From positions 20,949,808 through 21,013,807 of the forward strand of contig NC_088301.1 of assembly GCF_032854445.1 (NCBI RefSeq): 64,000 nucleotides of DNA, written 5' to 3'. The notes under the pieces are model-generated. The model saw only the letters and a list, made by a program, of their open reading frames with translations. It did not search any database and had not been told where the DNA came from. Within the stretch, counting starts at the first letter, position 1. Each line of letters begins with the position of its first letter. A program made the translations under genes and the position numbers. This document shows positions 43,075 to 52,706 of the stretch, piece by piece. Origin of the DNA: Liolophura sinensis (taxonomy: Eukaryota > Mollusca > Polyplacophora > Chitonida > Chitonidae).

Positions 43075-46000
43075 ATGTTACAGAGACCTGTTTCATCTAC
43101 CACCACCACCACCACCATCACCGACGACAACAAACCCAGCACGAGTCAAGCTCAAGTGAGTTTAGCGGGGGCTACCTCGCTGAAAGAAGAAAAGAAAAAA
43201 AAAAGTCCAACGAGCCAGTTCGAGCCCGACCCGGTACAGCCTCACGAGGCTGTCTTACCGAGCGGTGATAGTGACGTGCGGGAGTTGTACCAGCGGCATT
43301 GGCGATCGATCCGAACGCATTTCCATCGCCACAAACCAATTCAAGACTGTTATGATTACCGACTGAGTGATCTCGGTGCTATCCCAGCCTATGTAGACGA
43401 GATTTACGAAGACCAGCCGACCGCTTTCACTATCAATTACAGTTTTGGATATATCCTCCGCCACAAAGAGACGGGTCAGGTGCGGTATTATTACCCGAGC
43501 ACCAACAACACCCGAGTACTCGACGCACCGTACCGCGTGGCGAGTCGGGCTGACCTGCGAGGATTCCACACCCAGCATCTCCTCACCCAAGACCCGCTTA
43601 CCTGGGCCCAAAAACAACGCCCCAATACGAAATGGACCGTCGACCTCATCACCAACGTGTTGTTTTTCGTCCACAAACTCCCGCATCAGCCTATCGGTAA
43701 AGGTGGGGTGACGTTACCCTCTTACCTGAAAAAAAACAAGGGGCTACACACGTTGGTGGGTGGAAATAACGGTCCGTACAGGGACTATTTGTGTTTGTTT
43801 CGGTGTCTGGCCGTCCATCTAGACCAGGCCAACCCCAATAACTGCGACGCCCAGGCTGGGGTATATTACCGCAGGTATCTGGAGGAAATGGAGATGGAGC
43901 CGAGGTATTTCCGCGGATTACCGCTCAGTGCGCTGGACACGGTGGAAAGCCTGTTTCAAGTGAATATTCAAGTCTACCAGCACATCCCCATGGACAGGTC
44001 GTACTCAGCACAACTCATTCACCGCAGTGCCGAGCGCTATTCTCCCCCTACCCTGCGGTTAAACCTGTACCAGCGGCATTTCAGCTATATCAAAGACATG
44101 GGACGTTATGCTCGATCTTTCACCTGCCAGGTGTGCCAGAAGAGTTTACCGAAACTGTGGGAGTTACGACGGCACGGTCAAACGTGCACCGACGCCATTC
44201 GACGAAAGTACCCGGGGGGTGTCTTCCGCAATCAGCCCACCATTTTCGAAACGTTGGCGGACATGGGGATCGAACTCCAGGACGGTGACGACGACATCTT
44301 CCCGTACCGAGCGTGTTATGACTTTGAGGCGTACTTGGCTCCGGTGAACCCGGTGGACGATGCGGCGACTGCCTCGACGGAATGGACGGCCCAACACATC
44401 CCCATGAGTGTCAGCGTTAACTCTAATGTACCGGATTACGACCAGCCCGTGTGTTTCATCTCCACCGGTGATCCCCAGGCACTCGTCGAGGACATGATGG
44501 CTTACCTCAACACCATCAGCGAGATCAGTAGCGCCTATCTCCACGAGCGTTATGCTTACATCCTGGACGCCTTAGACGAGCGGATCGATCCCGACGAGAA
44601 GAAACCGTCTTACACGCGCCGAGTGCGAGACAGATTCTTGACCTATATGGACCAACTCCCCGCCCTCGGCTTTAACTCGGGTAACTATGACCTGAACTTA
44701 ATCAAACAACAGCTTTACCCCCACCTGGTCCAGAGCGGTGATTTGGAGTATGTGATTAAGCGGAACAATAATCACATGGCCCTCACCACACCGCAGCTGA
44801 AATTTCTGGACATTCGGAATTACCTGGCCCCGAATTACAGTTACGACAAGTGGGTGAAAGCTTACGACTGTCACGTGACCAAAGGGAAATTTTGTTACAG
44901 CTACATAGACTCCCTGACCCGGCTGGAGGAAACCACACTGCCACCGCAGCATGCTTTCGACAATGATCTCACCCACCAGCCGTGCACGGACGCGGAGTAC
45001 AAGACCTTACAGACGGTGTGGCGAGAGCACGGCATGCGGACCGTCAAAGACTTGCTGCGGTGGTATAATAACCTAGACGTCATTCCCTTCATGGAGGCTG
45101 CGGAGAAGATGTCGGTGTTCTACCGAACCATGCATGTGGATGTCTTCAAAGACTGCATCAGCATACCAGGGCTTACCCTCCGCTACTTATTCCATGATTT
45201 ACGCTCTGTGTTCACCCTCGTCGGTGAGAAAGACAAAGACATGCACGAGTGCCTCAAGAAAAACATCGTGGGTGGGCCGAGCATCATTTTCCACCGCTAC
45301 CACGAACGAGGCGTGACCCGTATACGGGGTGGAAAGCTGTGTCAGCGCATCGTGGGATTCGATGCCAACGCGCTGTACCTGTACTGCCTGGCCTCACCTA
45401 TGCCGGCAGGTCACTGCGTCCGTTGGCGCCGTCGGGACGGGGGAGAGAAGTTCGTTCCCTCCGGCACCCCCACCCGTCTGGCTGAAAAATGGCTGGACTG
45501 GAAGTCACAGCAGCTGGAGGTATCGATCCGTCACCGACTCAATCACACCGAGAAGCGGATCGGCGACCGACAACTCCCCGTAGACGGGTTCGCCTATATC
45601 GACGGACAGCCTACTGTGTTTCAATTCCACGGGTGTTATTTCCACTATCACGGCTGTCACCTGAATCACCCTCGCCCGGGAAAGGTGTGCTACAACGAGC
45701 GGCGGGGATTAAGCCCCCAGGACTTGCGGCGGGAGGTGGATGCGAACGACGCATACATTCGCTCCCAGGGGTATCCATTGGTGACGGTATGGGAGTGCGA
45801 GTTCCACCGCCAACGCACGACAAACCCAGCCTTACGGGACTTCCTTCAACAGTACGGTTTACCCCCGACACAGCGACAGCCCAAGACACAAGCTCAGCTC
45901 ATGGAGGCTGTCATTCAAGGTCAGTTGTTTGGATTTGTGGAATGTGACATCCACGTGCCGGACCACCTCAAAGCGGACTTTGCCGAATGCCCACCCATCT

Positions 46001-47044
46001 TTAAAAACACCGAGGTGAGTCGGGCTGATATAGGCCCCACCATGGCAGAGTTCGCGGCTGTGAATGACATCATGCCCACACCCAGGCGTATGCTGATCGG
46101 GAGCATGTTTGGTAAGCAAATTCTGCTAGCCACACCTCTGCTCCAGTGGTATCTCGGTCGAGGATTGGTCGTCACGCACGTCTACCAAGCGATGGAATAC
46201 ACACCGGAGCGAGCGTTCGAAGCCTTCGCAGACGCCGTCACCCAGGCTCGACGGGAGGGAGATGTCGACCCCACCAAAGCCCTGATCGGGGAGACGATGA
46301 AGCTGTTGGGGAATTCAGGTTATGGAAAAACCGTCACCAATCAAGACCGACACGTGGATGTCAAAATCTGTGATCTGGCAAAAACACGAAAATTACTGGC
46401 GAGTGTTCGGTGTCGAACCGTCGACCCCATCGACGAGACCACCTTTGAAGTGACGAGTAGCAAGAAGACCATTCGCTACAATCTCCCCTTGCAAATAGGG
46501 TGCATGGTCTACCAGTATGCCAAACTCCGCATGCTGGAATTTTATTACGATTTCATGGCTCGTTTTTTCGACAAGGCGGATTGGCAGTACTGTGAGATGG
46601 ACACAGACTGCGTACATGGCTTGGTCTGACCCAGACTGGGAATCCCTCGTCAAACCCGAGCTGCGAGTTGTGTACGAGACCGAGCGGGATGCGTGGTTAC
46701 CCCGTCGCGACCAACACGACCACGATAAGCGCACACCGGGGCTTTTCAAAGTCGAGTGGACCGGTGATGCCATCGTCAGTTTGTGTTCCAAGACTTATTA
46801 TTGTTACGGCGGGGCATCCAACACCAAAGACAAACTCTCCTGCAAAGGTGTGAGCGCACGAGGTGTGGACAAGGCCGTGTACCTCTCTGTGTTGCGCAAT
46901 CACCAAAGCGCGAGTGGTGTGAATCGGGGGATGCGGGGCAATACGATGTACTCGTATACCCAACACAAAGACGCATTCACATACTTTTACGGAAAGCGAA
47001 AAGTGCTCCCCGACGGGGTGAGCACCACCTATTTAGATCTGTAG
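43075..47044 (+). pseudogene. polB: Polinton B family B DNA polymerase, frameshifted at motif C
   Basis: ATG at 43075. The frame is open for 1184 codons to TGA 46627-46629, then the rest (about 46610-47044) is in another frame. Domains by residue: disordered leader 1-60; possible OTU-like CLFRCLAVHLD near 242; Cys/His cluster FTCQVCQKSLPKLW near 350; exonuclease motif I (CYDFEAYL) about 413; exonuclease II (FNSGNYDLN) about 533; motif A (FDANALYLYCLASPMPAG) about 762; inserted endonuclease-like region with TVFQFHGCYFHYHGC about 848; motif B (KLLGNSGYGKT) about 1081; motif C around YCEMDTD about 1176. The frame break lies right at motif C. Replication of the element is its family role; this copy should be inactive unless the break is a sequencing error. 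Confidence 0.9.
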
Positions 47045-47554
47045 AACGGTGCTATGGATACTCTACACACCCCACACCAGACACAGTCTTCCCATTTTTT
47101 TAATTGTACAATTTTTTTCATGTGTTTTATCATTCGCAGTGGTACGTATGTGAAAAAGTTAAAAACGCCTAGCGGGGGGCGGCGGGCCGGCAGCCGTAAT
47201 AGCCTGACACACTGACCCGACTTACCGTGCCTGCTACATCGTCATACATTGTTGCCGAGCGGCGCCTTGCCGGTATACGGCAGACGGCCTGGTAACAATG
47301 TATGACGCAACAATGTATGCAGATGTAGCAGGCGGTGACTGGGTCAGTGTGTCAGTGTGCTATAGCTGGCCTGCATGCTGTTGTGGTAGTCATCATAATA
47401 AAGAAAAAAGTCAAACCACCACGGTATGTGAGTCTCATAGTCTCTTTAAATTTTATTCCATACTGTATGGGGTAACAGGTCGAACAGGGAAAACAAGAAC
47501 GTGGAATGCATAACACATCGAACTGGAAAGAAAGAATGTTATTTGATGTATGTT
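47045..47554. other. Convergent intergenic region with large imperfect palindrome
   Basis: Arms at about 47201-47255 and 47290-47360 are inverted copies of a block with GCCTGCTACAT, CATACATTGTTG and the TGACACACTGACCC motif, around a GC-rich centre (GAGCGGCGCCTTGCCGG). AATAAA for the polymerase side is not obvious; an AATAAAG is at about 47398. No gene is supported. Confidence 0.65.
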
Positions 47555-48103
47555 TTACAGTCCATGGGTGTGGAAAAAAAACGAGGGATGAATCCCAAAC
47601 TGACGATCCACCCAATCGAACACCCGCAAGTCATTATCGTAGGTCGTGCACGCTGTGTCCAACGTGTGTACAATAGCATCCATGGGACGGCCTCGAGCTC
47701 GCTGGGTTAAGTAATACACACAATATTGACCGCACACGGTCGTGTCCAGACTCTGCAGCCGCCGATCGTTCCACGTCCAGTGGTGTGTTCCCCGGTTAAG
47801 CCAAGCGGTGATATCGGGGTAGAGGGGTGGGAGTCCGTAGGAATCAAAGTATTCGCCCAGGAGATGGGGTGGATTGGACCACTGGTCTATGAAGACGGCG
47901 ACCCAATGTCGTCCTGGGCGAAGGCACGTGTCTGTGTTAATGATGCAGGCCCAGGGAGTCCAGGGGATCCTAGGGGTGGGGCGTGAGGGGCTTGAGGGGA
48001 GTGAGGGGAGATGATCCCGAGGGTAGACCCCACCTCCTCCCCCCACCACACCCCGGGTAAACACGTCTGTTTGTAGCACACGTCGCAATTGTACCGTGTC
48101 CAT
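47555..48103 (-). CDS. Adenain-like cysteine protease
   Basis: 182 aa from ATG 48103. Catalytic-type residues are visible: His66 in RHWVAVFIDQW, an acidic residue in GEYFDSYGLPP (Glu84 or Asp87), and Cys128 in TTVCGQYCVYYL, in the order and spacing of adenovirus-type (C5) proteases. Residues 21-50 are an unusual Gly/Pro-rich insertion that also varies in A. Polinton proteases are expected to mature capsid proteins. It is the last gene of the leftward block, 25 bp after the major capsid stop. No breaks are seen. Confidence 0.9.
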   Translation of the reverse strand: MDTVQLRRVLQTDVFTRGVVGGGGGVYPRDHLPSLPSSPSRPTPRIPWTPWACIINTDTCLRPGRHWVAVFIDQWSNPPHLLGEYFDSYGLPPLYPDITAWLNRGTHHWTWNDRRLQSLDTTVCGQYCVYYLTQRARGRPMDAIVHTLDTACTTYDNDLRVFDWVDRQFGIHPSFFFHTHGL

Positions 48104-48128
48104 GTTGTTGTTTGTTGTTTTGGGCTGT

Positions 48129-49439
48129 TCAACTGGCGAAGTCGCAGAGCACGTTTCGGCTTTGGTCTATTTCTATGATATTGCTGAATTCAGCGTAGCA
48201 CACCACGTTAATGGTTTCCGGCAGTGGTTTGGCAAACCGCATCTCCAGGCGCAAATCCCCTTTTTGTACCAGGTTCAGTTGGTGGTCATCGTGGAGGCTA
48301 GGGGTCAAGTCGAAACAAAACAGCGTGTGGCCTTCGGCGAATGTGGTGCGCTTGATATTGTTTCCCTCGTCGTGGAACGCTTTCCCCGTGTGGGTAAAGA
48401 GGTTCATGTACGTGCGGATGAAATTCTCGTTCTCAAAGTCGGGTGTCAGGGGCTTGGTTGGAATCTGACGACCGCCGACGTACAAGGCGACGAAGTTTGT
48501 GTAGTAGTGTCGGAAACGAAACGGGTTTTTAGTGTAGTCCCCGTCAAAAGCCTTGTTGCTCACACACCCCACCACTAAACGTGTCGGTATGCTGCCCAGA
48601 AATAGGTTTTGTTCATTGATGAGGGTGTGACCTCTGGGGACAGAGAAATACTTGGTCAGCACGCGGCGGATTGGGTACTTGGCAGGAGCTTTGGCCAAGG
48701 CTTTCAAATGCCCCAGTTGCACACCGCTGGTGATTTTCACTTTGCGCACAAAGATCAAGACCTCCTCCAAGCGAGTCTTGTAGCCGGGAGCGGCTTCATC
48801 GGACATCAAAGCAAACGAATCCTTAGCCGGGGTGAGACGGATGCGGACCGTGACGCTGTTGAGCAGGTGTCGGTGTTGCAGGAACATGTCACAATGCAGG
48901 CGACCCAGCATGTCAACCGACCGACTCTCAGCCGTGCACTCCAGCCGATCGACAAACCCATCGTTGGTGTCAGTCATCGTGTCAAACTTTCCTGGGGTGT
49001 CCGCATACCACAAGGCAGCAGACAGCTGGCTCTTTTTAGCCTCTTTACCGTAAGACAACAATGTCTCCAAGTAAGCCCGGTATGGGTACATGTTGGTGGA
49101 CGGCGTGATGAGTTTATCGTTCAGGGAGACGTCGACCTGTCGCCACATGGATTGTATCCACAGGTTAGTCGGAGCCACCTTCTTGTCAGCCGCCACAGCC
49201 GTCCCGTCCCCGTTGAGGATTTTTGCCTTCACGTACAGCATGGTGTTGGCCAAGTCCAAGTAAGTGTCTGCGTCAGCGTTGGTGATGACAAATTCTACAG
49301 GTCCCACATCACTCAGGCTGGCGATGGGGCTGTAAGCATCCCAGCGGCCTTCTCGAACGCTGGTGTCGGTCGGGGGTAAGGTCCACAAATCAAACTCACT
49401 GCTGACGGACGGGCAGCATTCGGGGTGGGGAAGAGCCAT
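48129..49439 (-). CDS. Major capsid protein (double jelly-roll type)
   Basis: 436 aa, ATG at 49439, fully open. It has the beta-rich composition and size of Polinton major capsid proteins, with conserved stretches near LITPSTNMYPYRAYLETLLS (residues about 105-125) and LGHLKALAKAPAKYPI (about 230-245). The C-terminal segment EMRFAKPLPETINV precedes the end. Family knowledge says this forms the pseudo-hexameric capsomers of a virus-like particle. It lies between the pX-like and protease genes with short gaps (31 and 25 bp). Confidence 0.88.
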   Translation of the reverse strand: MALPHPECCPSVSSEFDLWTLPPTDTSVREGRWDAYSPIASLSDVGPVEFVITNADADTYLDLANTMLYVKAKILNGDGTAVAADKKVAPTNLWIQSMWRQVDVSLNDKLITPSTNMYPYRAYLETLLSYGKEAKKSQLSAALWYADTPGKFDTMTDTNDGFVDRLECTAESRSVDMLGRLHCDMFLQHRHLLNSVTVRIRLTPAKDSFALMSDEAAPGYKTRLEEVLIFVRKVKITSGVQLGHLKALAKAPAKYPIRRVLTKYFSVPRGHTLINEQNLFLGSIPTRLVVGCVSNKAFDGDYTKNPFRFRHYYTNFVALYVGGRQIPTKPLTPDFENENFIRTYMNLFTHTGKAFHDEGNNIKRTTFAEGHTLFCFDLTPSLHDDHQLNLVQKGDLRLEMRFAKPLPETINVVCYAEFSNIIEIDQSRNVLCDFAS

Positions 49440-49470
49440 GGCTTGTGTATGTGCGCGTGCGCGTGTGTGT

Positions 49471-49935
49471 TTAACTGAAAATATCCGGTGGATTCAGGGC
49501 ATTCGATGTGGCTCGAGCTTTGATGTGTCTTCTTCTGGGCTTGACGGCACGTCTTATAAGTCCCACGTGTCGGTGACGAGTGGGCGTGACGCGCGGTGTC
49601 TTCTGTTTTATAGGCTCACCCAGTAACCGCTGTCGGGCGCAGCGACTAGCTTTGACCAGCAGCTGTTTTCCAGTCGCCAAACCGCGTCGTTTCAAAGCCT
49701 GTTGTGGTGACACGCCCCCACTCAGCACGTCCACCACGACTTGCAGTCCGGTTCGTAACGCCGTTTTGGCCAGTGCTTTCACAGCCGGCGAGGTTAACAA
49801 GTGTTGTGGGAGGGGTTTGCTGAGACCACCCCGCAAACCGTGACCGCGCTGGACAGCCACACTCCGAAACACAGGTAACCCACCTCCGCCAGCTTGTTTG
49901 GTGTAATAGTCGATGTAAGCCTGCTGTGATGCCAT
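49471..49935 (-). CDS. pX-like basic minor virion protein
   Basis: 154 aa. The ATG overlaps the minor capsid stop by one base (TAATG). Features in order: MASQQAYIDYYTKQ, Gly-rich GGGGLPVFRSVAVQRGHG (residues about 17-34), amphipathic helix region (SPAVKALAKTALRTGLQVV) and a strongly basic C-terminus. The Gly/Arg-Gly-His motif is typical of a conserved Polinton protein that resembles adenovirus core or membrane-lytic proteins. Function is not shown. Intact. Confidence 0.75.
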   Translation of the reverse strand: MASQQAYIDYYTKQAGGGGLPVFRSVAVQRGHGLRGGLSKPLPQHLLTSPAVKALAKTALRTGLQVVVDVLSGGVSPQQALKRRGLATGKQLLVKASRCARQRLLGEPIKQKTPRVTPTRHRHVGLIRRAVKPRRRHIKARATSNALNPPDIFS

Positions 49936-50708
49936 TATTGCAAGGGTAAAGCACGCCGCTGTCGAAAGTGAAGTGTCACCACCACTTTACCGCGTTCAAA
50001 TGCGACGGATCGACCCGTGTCGTCCCTAATATCAATGTCCACCGTCGAGAAATGTTTGGACTGCACGGGGATGTATTCCACGTGTTGGAAAGTCTTGGAG
50101 ACGTGCTCCCCATACTGCCCTTCCGTGGTAACCGTCTGCAACAGCGGGGCCAACGTGTCCCCCACCACACGCGGTTCGATAATGTCTGTGTACACGTACA
50201 GCGTGGGTGTACTGATCGTTAAATCCTCGGCACCGACATACATGAGGTCCGCCGGTCCCATGAGCCATCCGTACGGTAAACTCATGAGTTGCATTAGCCG
50301 TGGGCTGAAACCAAGCCCCAGTGGTTTCTCAAACCGCACGCTGTATTTCCGCTGCATATCGTCGAACTCAAACGTTAAGTCCCCGGCGTGCTCCTGGAGA
50401 TCGCGGATCTCTGTCTCGCTTAACAATTTGGTCAATCCCCAGGCCAGGTCTTTGGGTGTCGGGTAGTAGCCGGCTGGTAATATGAGCTTATGCGTAGCGT
50501 GGTGCGAGTCCTTTGGGGAGTCTATGGTATACCACACTTCACCTGCCCGCACGTTAAACCAGGTCCGGGGATACTGTATTTCGACCAGCCCACATTCCCA
50601 GTCACCTGTCAAATGGATGGGGCGGGGTAATTGGGTGGTGAAACGCGTCAAGGTATTGTTGGGGAAGTAGTCCAGCGAGCTGTTACTGGGTAGCGTCACG
50701 TAAAACAT
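49935..50708 (-). CDS. Minor capsid (penton-like) protein
   Basis: 257 aa from ATG 50708; open throughout. The N-terminus MFYVTLPSNSSLDYFPNNTL and the WECGLVEIQYPRTWFN segment (residues about 34-50) are typical of Polinton minor capsid proteins, which are predicted single jelly-rolls forming pentameric vertices. The stop overlaps the pX ATG. Its presence with the major capsid protein, ATPase and protease gives a full particle-forming module. Confidence 0.87.
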   Translation of the reverse strand: MFYVTLPSNSSLDYFPNNTLTRFTTQLPRPIHLTGDWECGLVEIQYPRTWFNVRAGEVWYTIDSPKDSHHATHKLILPAGYYPTPKDLAWGLTKLLSETEIRDLQEHAGDLTFEFDDMQRKYSVRFEKPLGLGFSPRLMQLMSLPYGWLMGPADLMYVGAEDLTISTPTLYVYTDIIEPRVVGDTLAPLLQTVTTEGQYGEHVSKTFQHVEYIPVQSKHFSTVDIDIRDDTGRSVAFERGKVVVTLHFRQRRALPLQ

Positions 50709-50829
50709 GGTGTGGGTGAGATGATCTCCCTCAGGTGGACTGATCGTTTTGTCCTCTGGTGCCTGTATTTAATTAATAGGGACTCCACCTGAGCGGGCGT
50801 ATGATAGATGAAGCGGGTCGGAGTTCGGG

Positions 50830-51477
50830 TCACTGGCCTCGTCGCGTCTTCTTGGGTCGCTTTGGTGTGGTGTGTGTGGTGTGTGTGGTGTGTGTGGAAA
50901 TAGAGGCGGTAGTGGAGGGCCTGGTTTTTTTTTTATGTTGGCTGGTCGGGGTTCTGGCGATCGGGGGATTCCCCAGCTCGGTCGGGGGATTCCCCAGCTC
51001 GGCGGGTGTGCTCATTTTTTCCCGCACCCAAGCCCGGTAGTGATCCCGGGGTATTGAGCGCTCGTGTGAGGGGATAGGGGTGGTCGGGGTGGTAGGGATG
51101 GTAGGGGTGGTAGGCTGGAGGGTTTGGGTCGGGGTGTCTAGCATCGCCTTATCCGCCTCGCTCAAAAAACGACTGGCTGTGGATTTGGCCTGAGGTGGGA
51201 TCGAACTCGGTCGCTGCCCGATTTGGTATTGATCTTGAAACGTTCGGTATCGTTGAAGGGTGTGGTGATATCGCTGTATTTTCTCCTCGTCCGAGAGAGT
51301 CCTGTCGTGGAGGATCGAGGCCATCTCTTGATCGAGCGTGTTGAGGGCTTTCACCGTACTGGGGACGGGGTATGGGGAGCTGGGGTAGGCTGGGGGTTGG
51401 TGGGCTGGAGGTGAAGGTCGTGTGAGCGTCTCTAAGAGCCGTGGCTCGACCAAGGCCATTTTCTTGGCGTGCTGCAT
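50830..51477 (-). CDS. Conserved Polinton protein (215 aa), C-terminally truncated
   Basis: The ATG at 51477 is inside the TAATG overlap with the previous gene. The N-terminus MQHAKKMALVEPRLLETL is followed by a Pro-rich linker, a helical block (LDQEMASILHDRTLSDEEK...YHHTLQRYRTF, residues about 50-85), then a Thr/Pro/His-rich tail with TTHTTHTTH. The frame stops at KKTRRGQ, whereas A continues RRPRTPARFIHHTPAKVES; a small indel near 50830 explains this. Homologues are recurrent in animal Polintons. The role is unknown, possibly a scaffold or minor virion protein. Confidence 0.7.
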   Translation of the reverse strand: MQHAKKMALVEPRLLETLTRPSPPAHQPPAYPSSPYPVPSTVKALNTLDQEMASILHDRTLSDEEKIQRYHHTLQRYRTFQDQYQIGQRPSSIPPQAKSTASRFLSEADKAMLDTPTQTLQPTTPTIPTTPTTPIPSHERSIPRDHYRAWVREKMSTPAELGNPPTELGNPPIARTPTSQHKKKTRPSTTASISTHTTHTTHTTPKRPKKTRRGQ

Positions 51478-51863
51478 TACCTACCACCAGCTATAGCCTT
51501 ACTAGTGACACCCTTAACGACACCGCAGACAACACCCCCGAGAACGGCTGGTACAATGGCTTTGGCGAGGAGGGGAGCGAGTAGCAGTGGTAGGAATCCA
51601 CCACGTTGAACAATCCGTCCTTTCTTATGCAGGGGAACACTTTTCTTCACCAAAGTGCGAAGACCCGTCTTGTGTCGCTGTAACTTCACCTTCTGAGCCG
51701 GTGAGAGTGGGACGTTTCCATTTAACACATTCTTAGCACATTCACACAAGCACCGGAGTAATCCTGGATCGTTACCCCGCAGCACAGCCTGACGAATAGA
51801 GGGGGTGGCTCGCGCGAGTAGGGTTAATAAGGGACCGTAACGTTGGAGACGGTGTGACCTCAT
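51477..51863 (-). CDS. Conserved small basic/hydrophobic Polinton protein
   Basis: 128 aa using ATG 51863; the frame also extends upstream to 51887. It is nearly identical to the A homologue at 19195. LSPAQKVKLQRHKTGLRTLV (residues about 55-74) is followed by QRGGFLPLLLAPLLAKAIVP and a Val/Gly-rich hydrophobic stretch. It likely associates with membranes or the particle interior. Its stop is shared with the next gene's start. Confidence 0.72.
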   Translation of the reverse strand: MRSHRLQRYGPLLTLLARATPSIRQAVLRGNDPGLLRCLCECAKNVLNGNVPLSPAQKVKLQRHKTGLRTLVKKSVPLHKKGRIVQRGGFLPLLLAPLLAKAIVPAVLGGVVCGVVKGVTSKAIAGGR

Positions 51864-52080
51864 CACGGGTCGTCGTCGTGAGAGCAACTGAGGTGATAGA
51901 CTGTGTGTTCAAAGTTTTATGATGACACACTGACACACTGACCTAGTCACCGCTCGCCGCAATAATACACTGTTTTACCAGTCCGTCAGCTGACACGTCA
52001 GCCAGCCCACCCACCAGCCTACCCACCAACCAGCCAGCCAAAACAAACTGATGTGGTAGATTGTAGGTTCAAAGTTGGTG
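51864..52080 (-). promoter_or_regulatory. Promoter-like interval before the 128-aa gene
   Basis: It holds the motif on the minus strand (51921-51945 reading TGACACACTGACACACTGAC on plus), a GTTCAAAGTTTTAT block near 51908 and a related GTTCAAAGTTGG near 52067. The same set is in Polinton A at 18936-19194. CAGCCA repeats are at 51990-52040. Confidence 0.5.
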
Positions 52081-52698
52081 TTATGACTTGGGGAGATAGG
52101 CGTGTTGAATCTCCCCGGGGAAAATGTGGGTGCGAAGTCGCAGGTGATCGGGTGTGGTTTGCTTGAAATCCACCAGCAAATACCCGTGAGGTTCAGCCGT
52201 GGCATCTTCAAAGGCCTCGCGCACGTACTGTGTCCGCCCTGGAGCCATTTGTTTAGCGATCGTGGTAATTTGGGATACATCTCGCGGGTTTTTGAACAGC
52301 ACCAAGTAGTGTGCGTTCAGACTGATGGTCCGATGGTCTTTGGTTTTGTTAAACAAATTCTGCACGATGTACACCACGCTGATATTGCGGTGGTGACTGC
52401 CTTTGGTGAAGAGTTTTGTCACGCGATCGTCGGCTTCAGCCATCAAATCATCCACGACGACTAACGTCCGCTCCCCCGGGTCGAAACTGGACGGGCTGGG
52501 CACACCTTCTTCAAATCGAACGTGAGGTAACGTGGTGTACAATGGCTGCCACTCCCCATAACACCAGACGATGCGTTGTGGGGGTGGATGAATGAGAGCT
52601 GGAGCGTGTTCCACTAACCGTTTCACAAACACAGACTTCCCAGATCCCGTCGGGCCGCTGACAATGCAGGTAAAGGGATGCTCCCATCGCGTGTCCAT
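52081..52698 (-). CDS. DNA-packaging ATPase (FtsK/HerA type)
   Basis: 205 aa from ATG 52698. Walker A GPTGSGKS at residues 15-22 and Walker B-like LVVVDD at 79-84 are intact. RNISVVYIVQNLF (about 105-117) fits the sensor-like strand of this ATPase group. It is the expected genome-packaging motor of Polinton particles. The start lies 8 bp after the stop of the membrane protein gene. No breaks. Confidence 0.92.
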   Translation of the reverse strand: MDTRWEHPFTCIVSGPTGSGKSVFVKRLVEHAPALIHPPPQRIVWCYGEWQPLYTTLPHVRFEEGVPSPSSFDPGERTLVVVDDLMAEADDRVTKLFTKGSHHRNISVVYIVQNLFNKTKDHRTISLNAHYLVLFKNPRDVSQITTIAKQMAPGRTQYVREAFEDATAEPHGYLLVDFKQTTPDHLRLRTHIFPGEIQHAYLPKS

Positions 52699-52706
52699 GG
52701 GTAGAA

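Noticed and set aside
48211..50466. Long ORFs on the plus strand opposite the capsid genes (85-256 codons)
   Set aside because: Shadow frames of GC-rich capsid genes. The minus-strand frames carry the conserved protein motifs.
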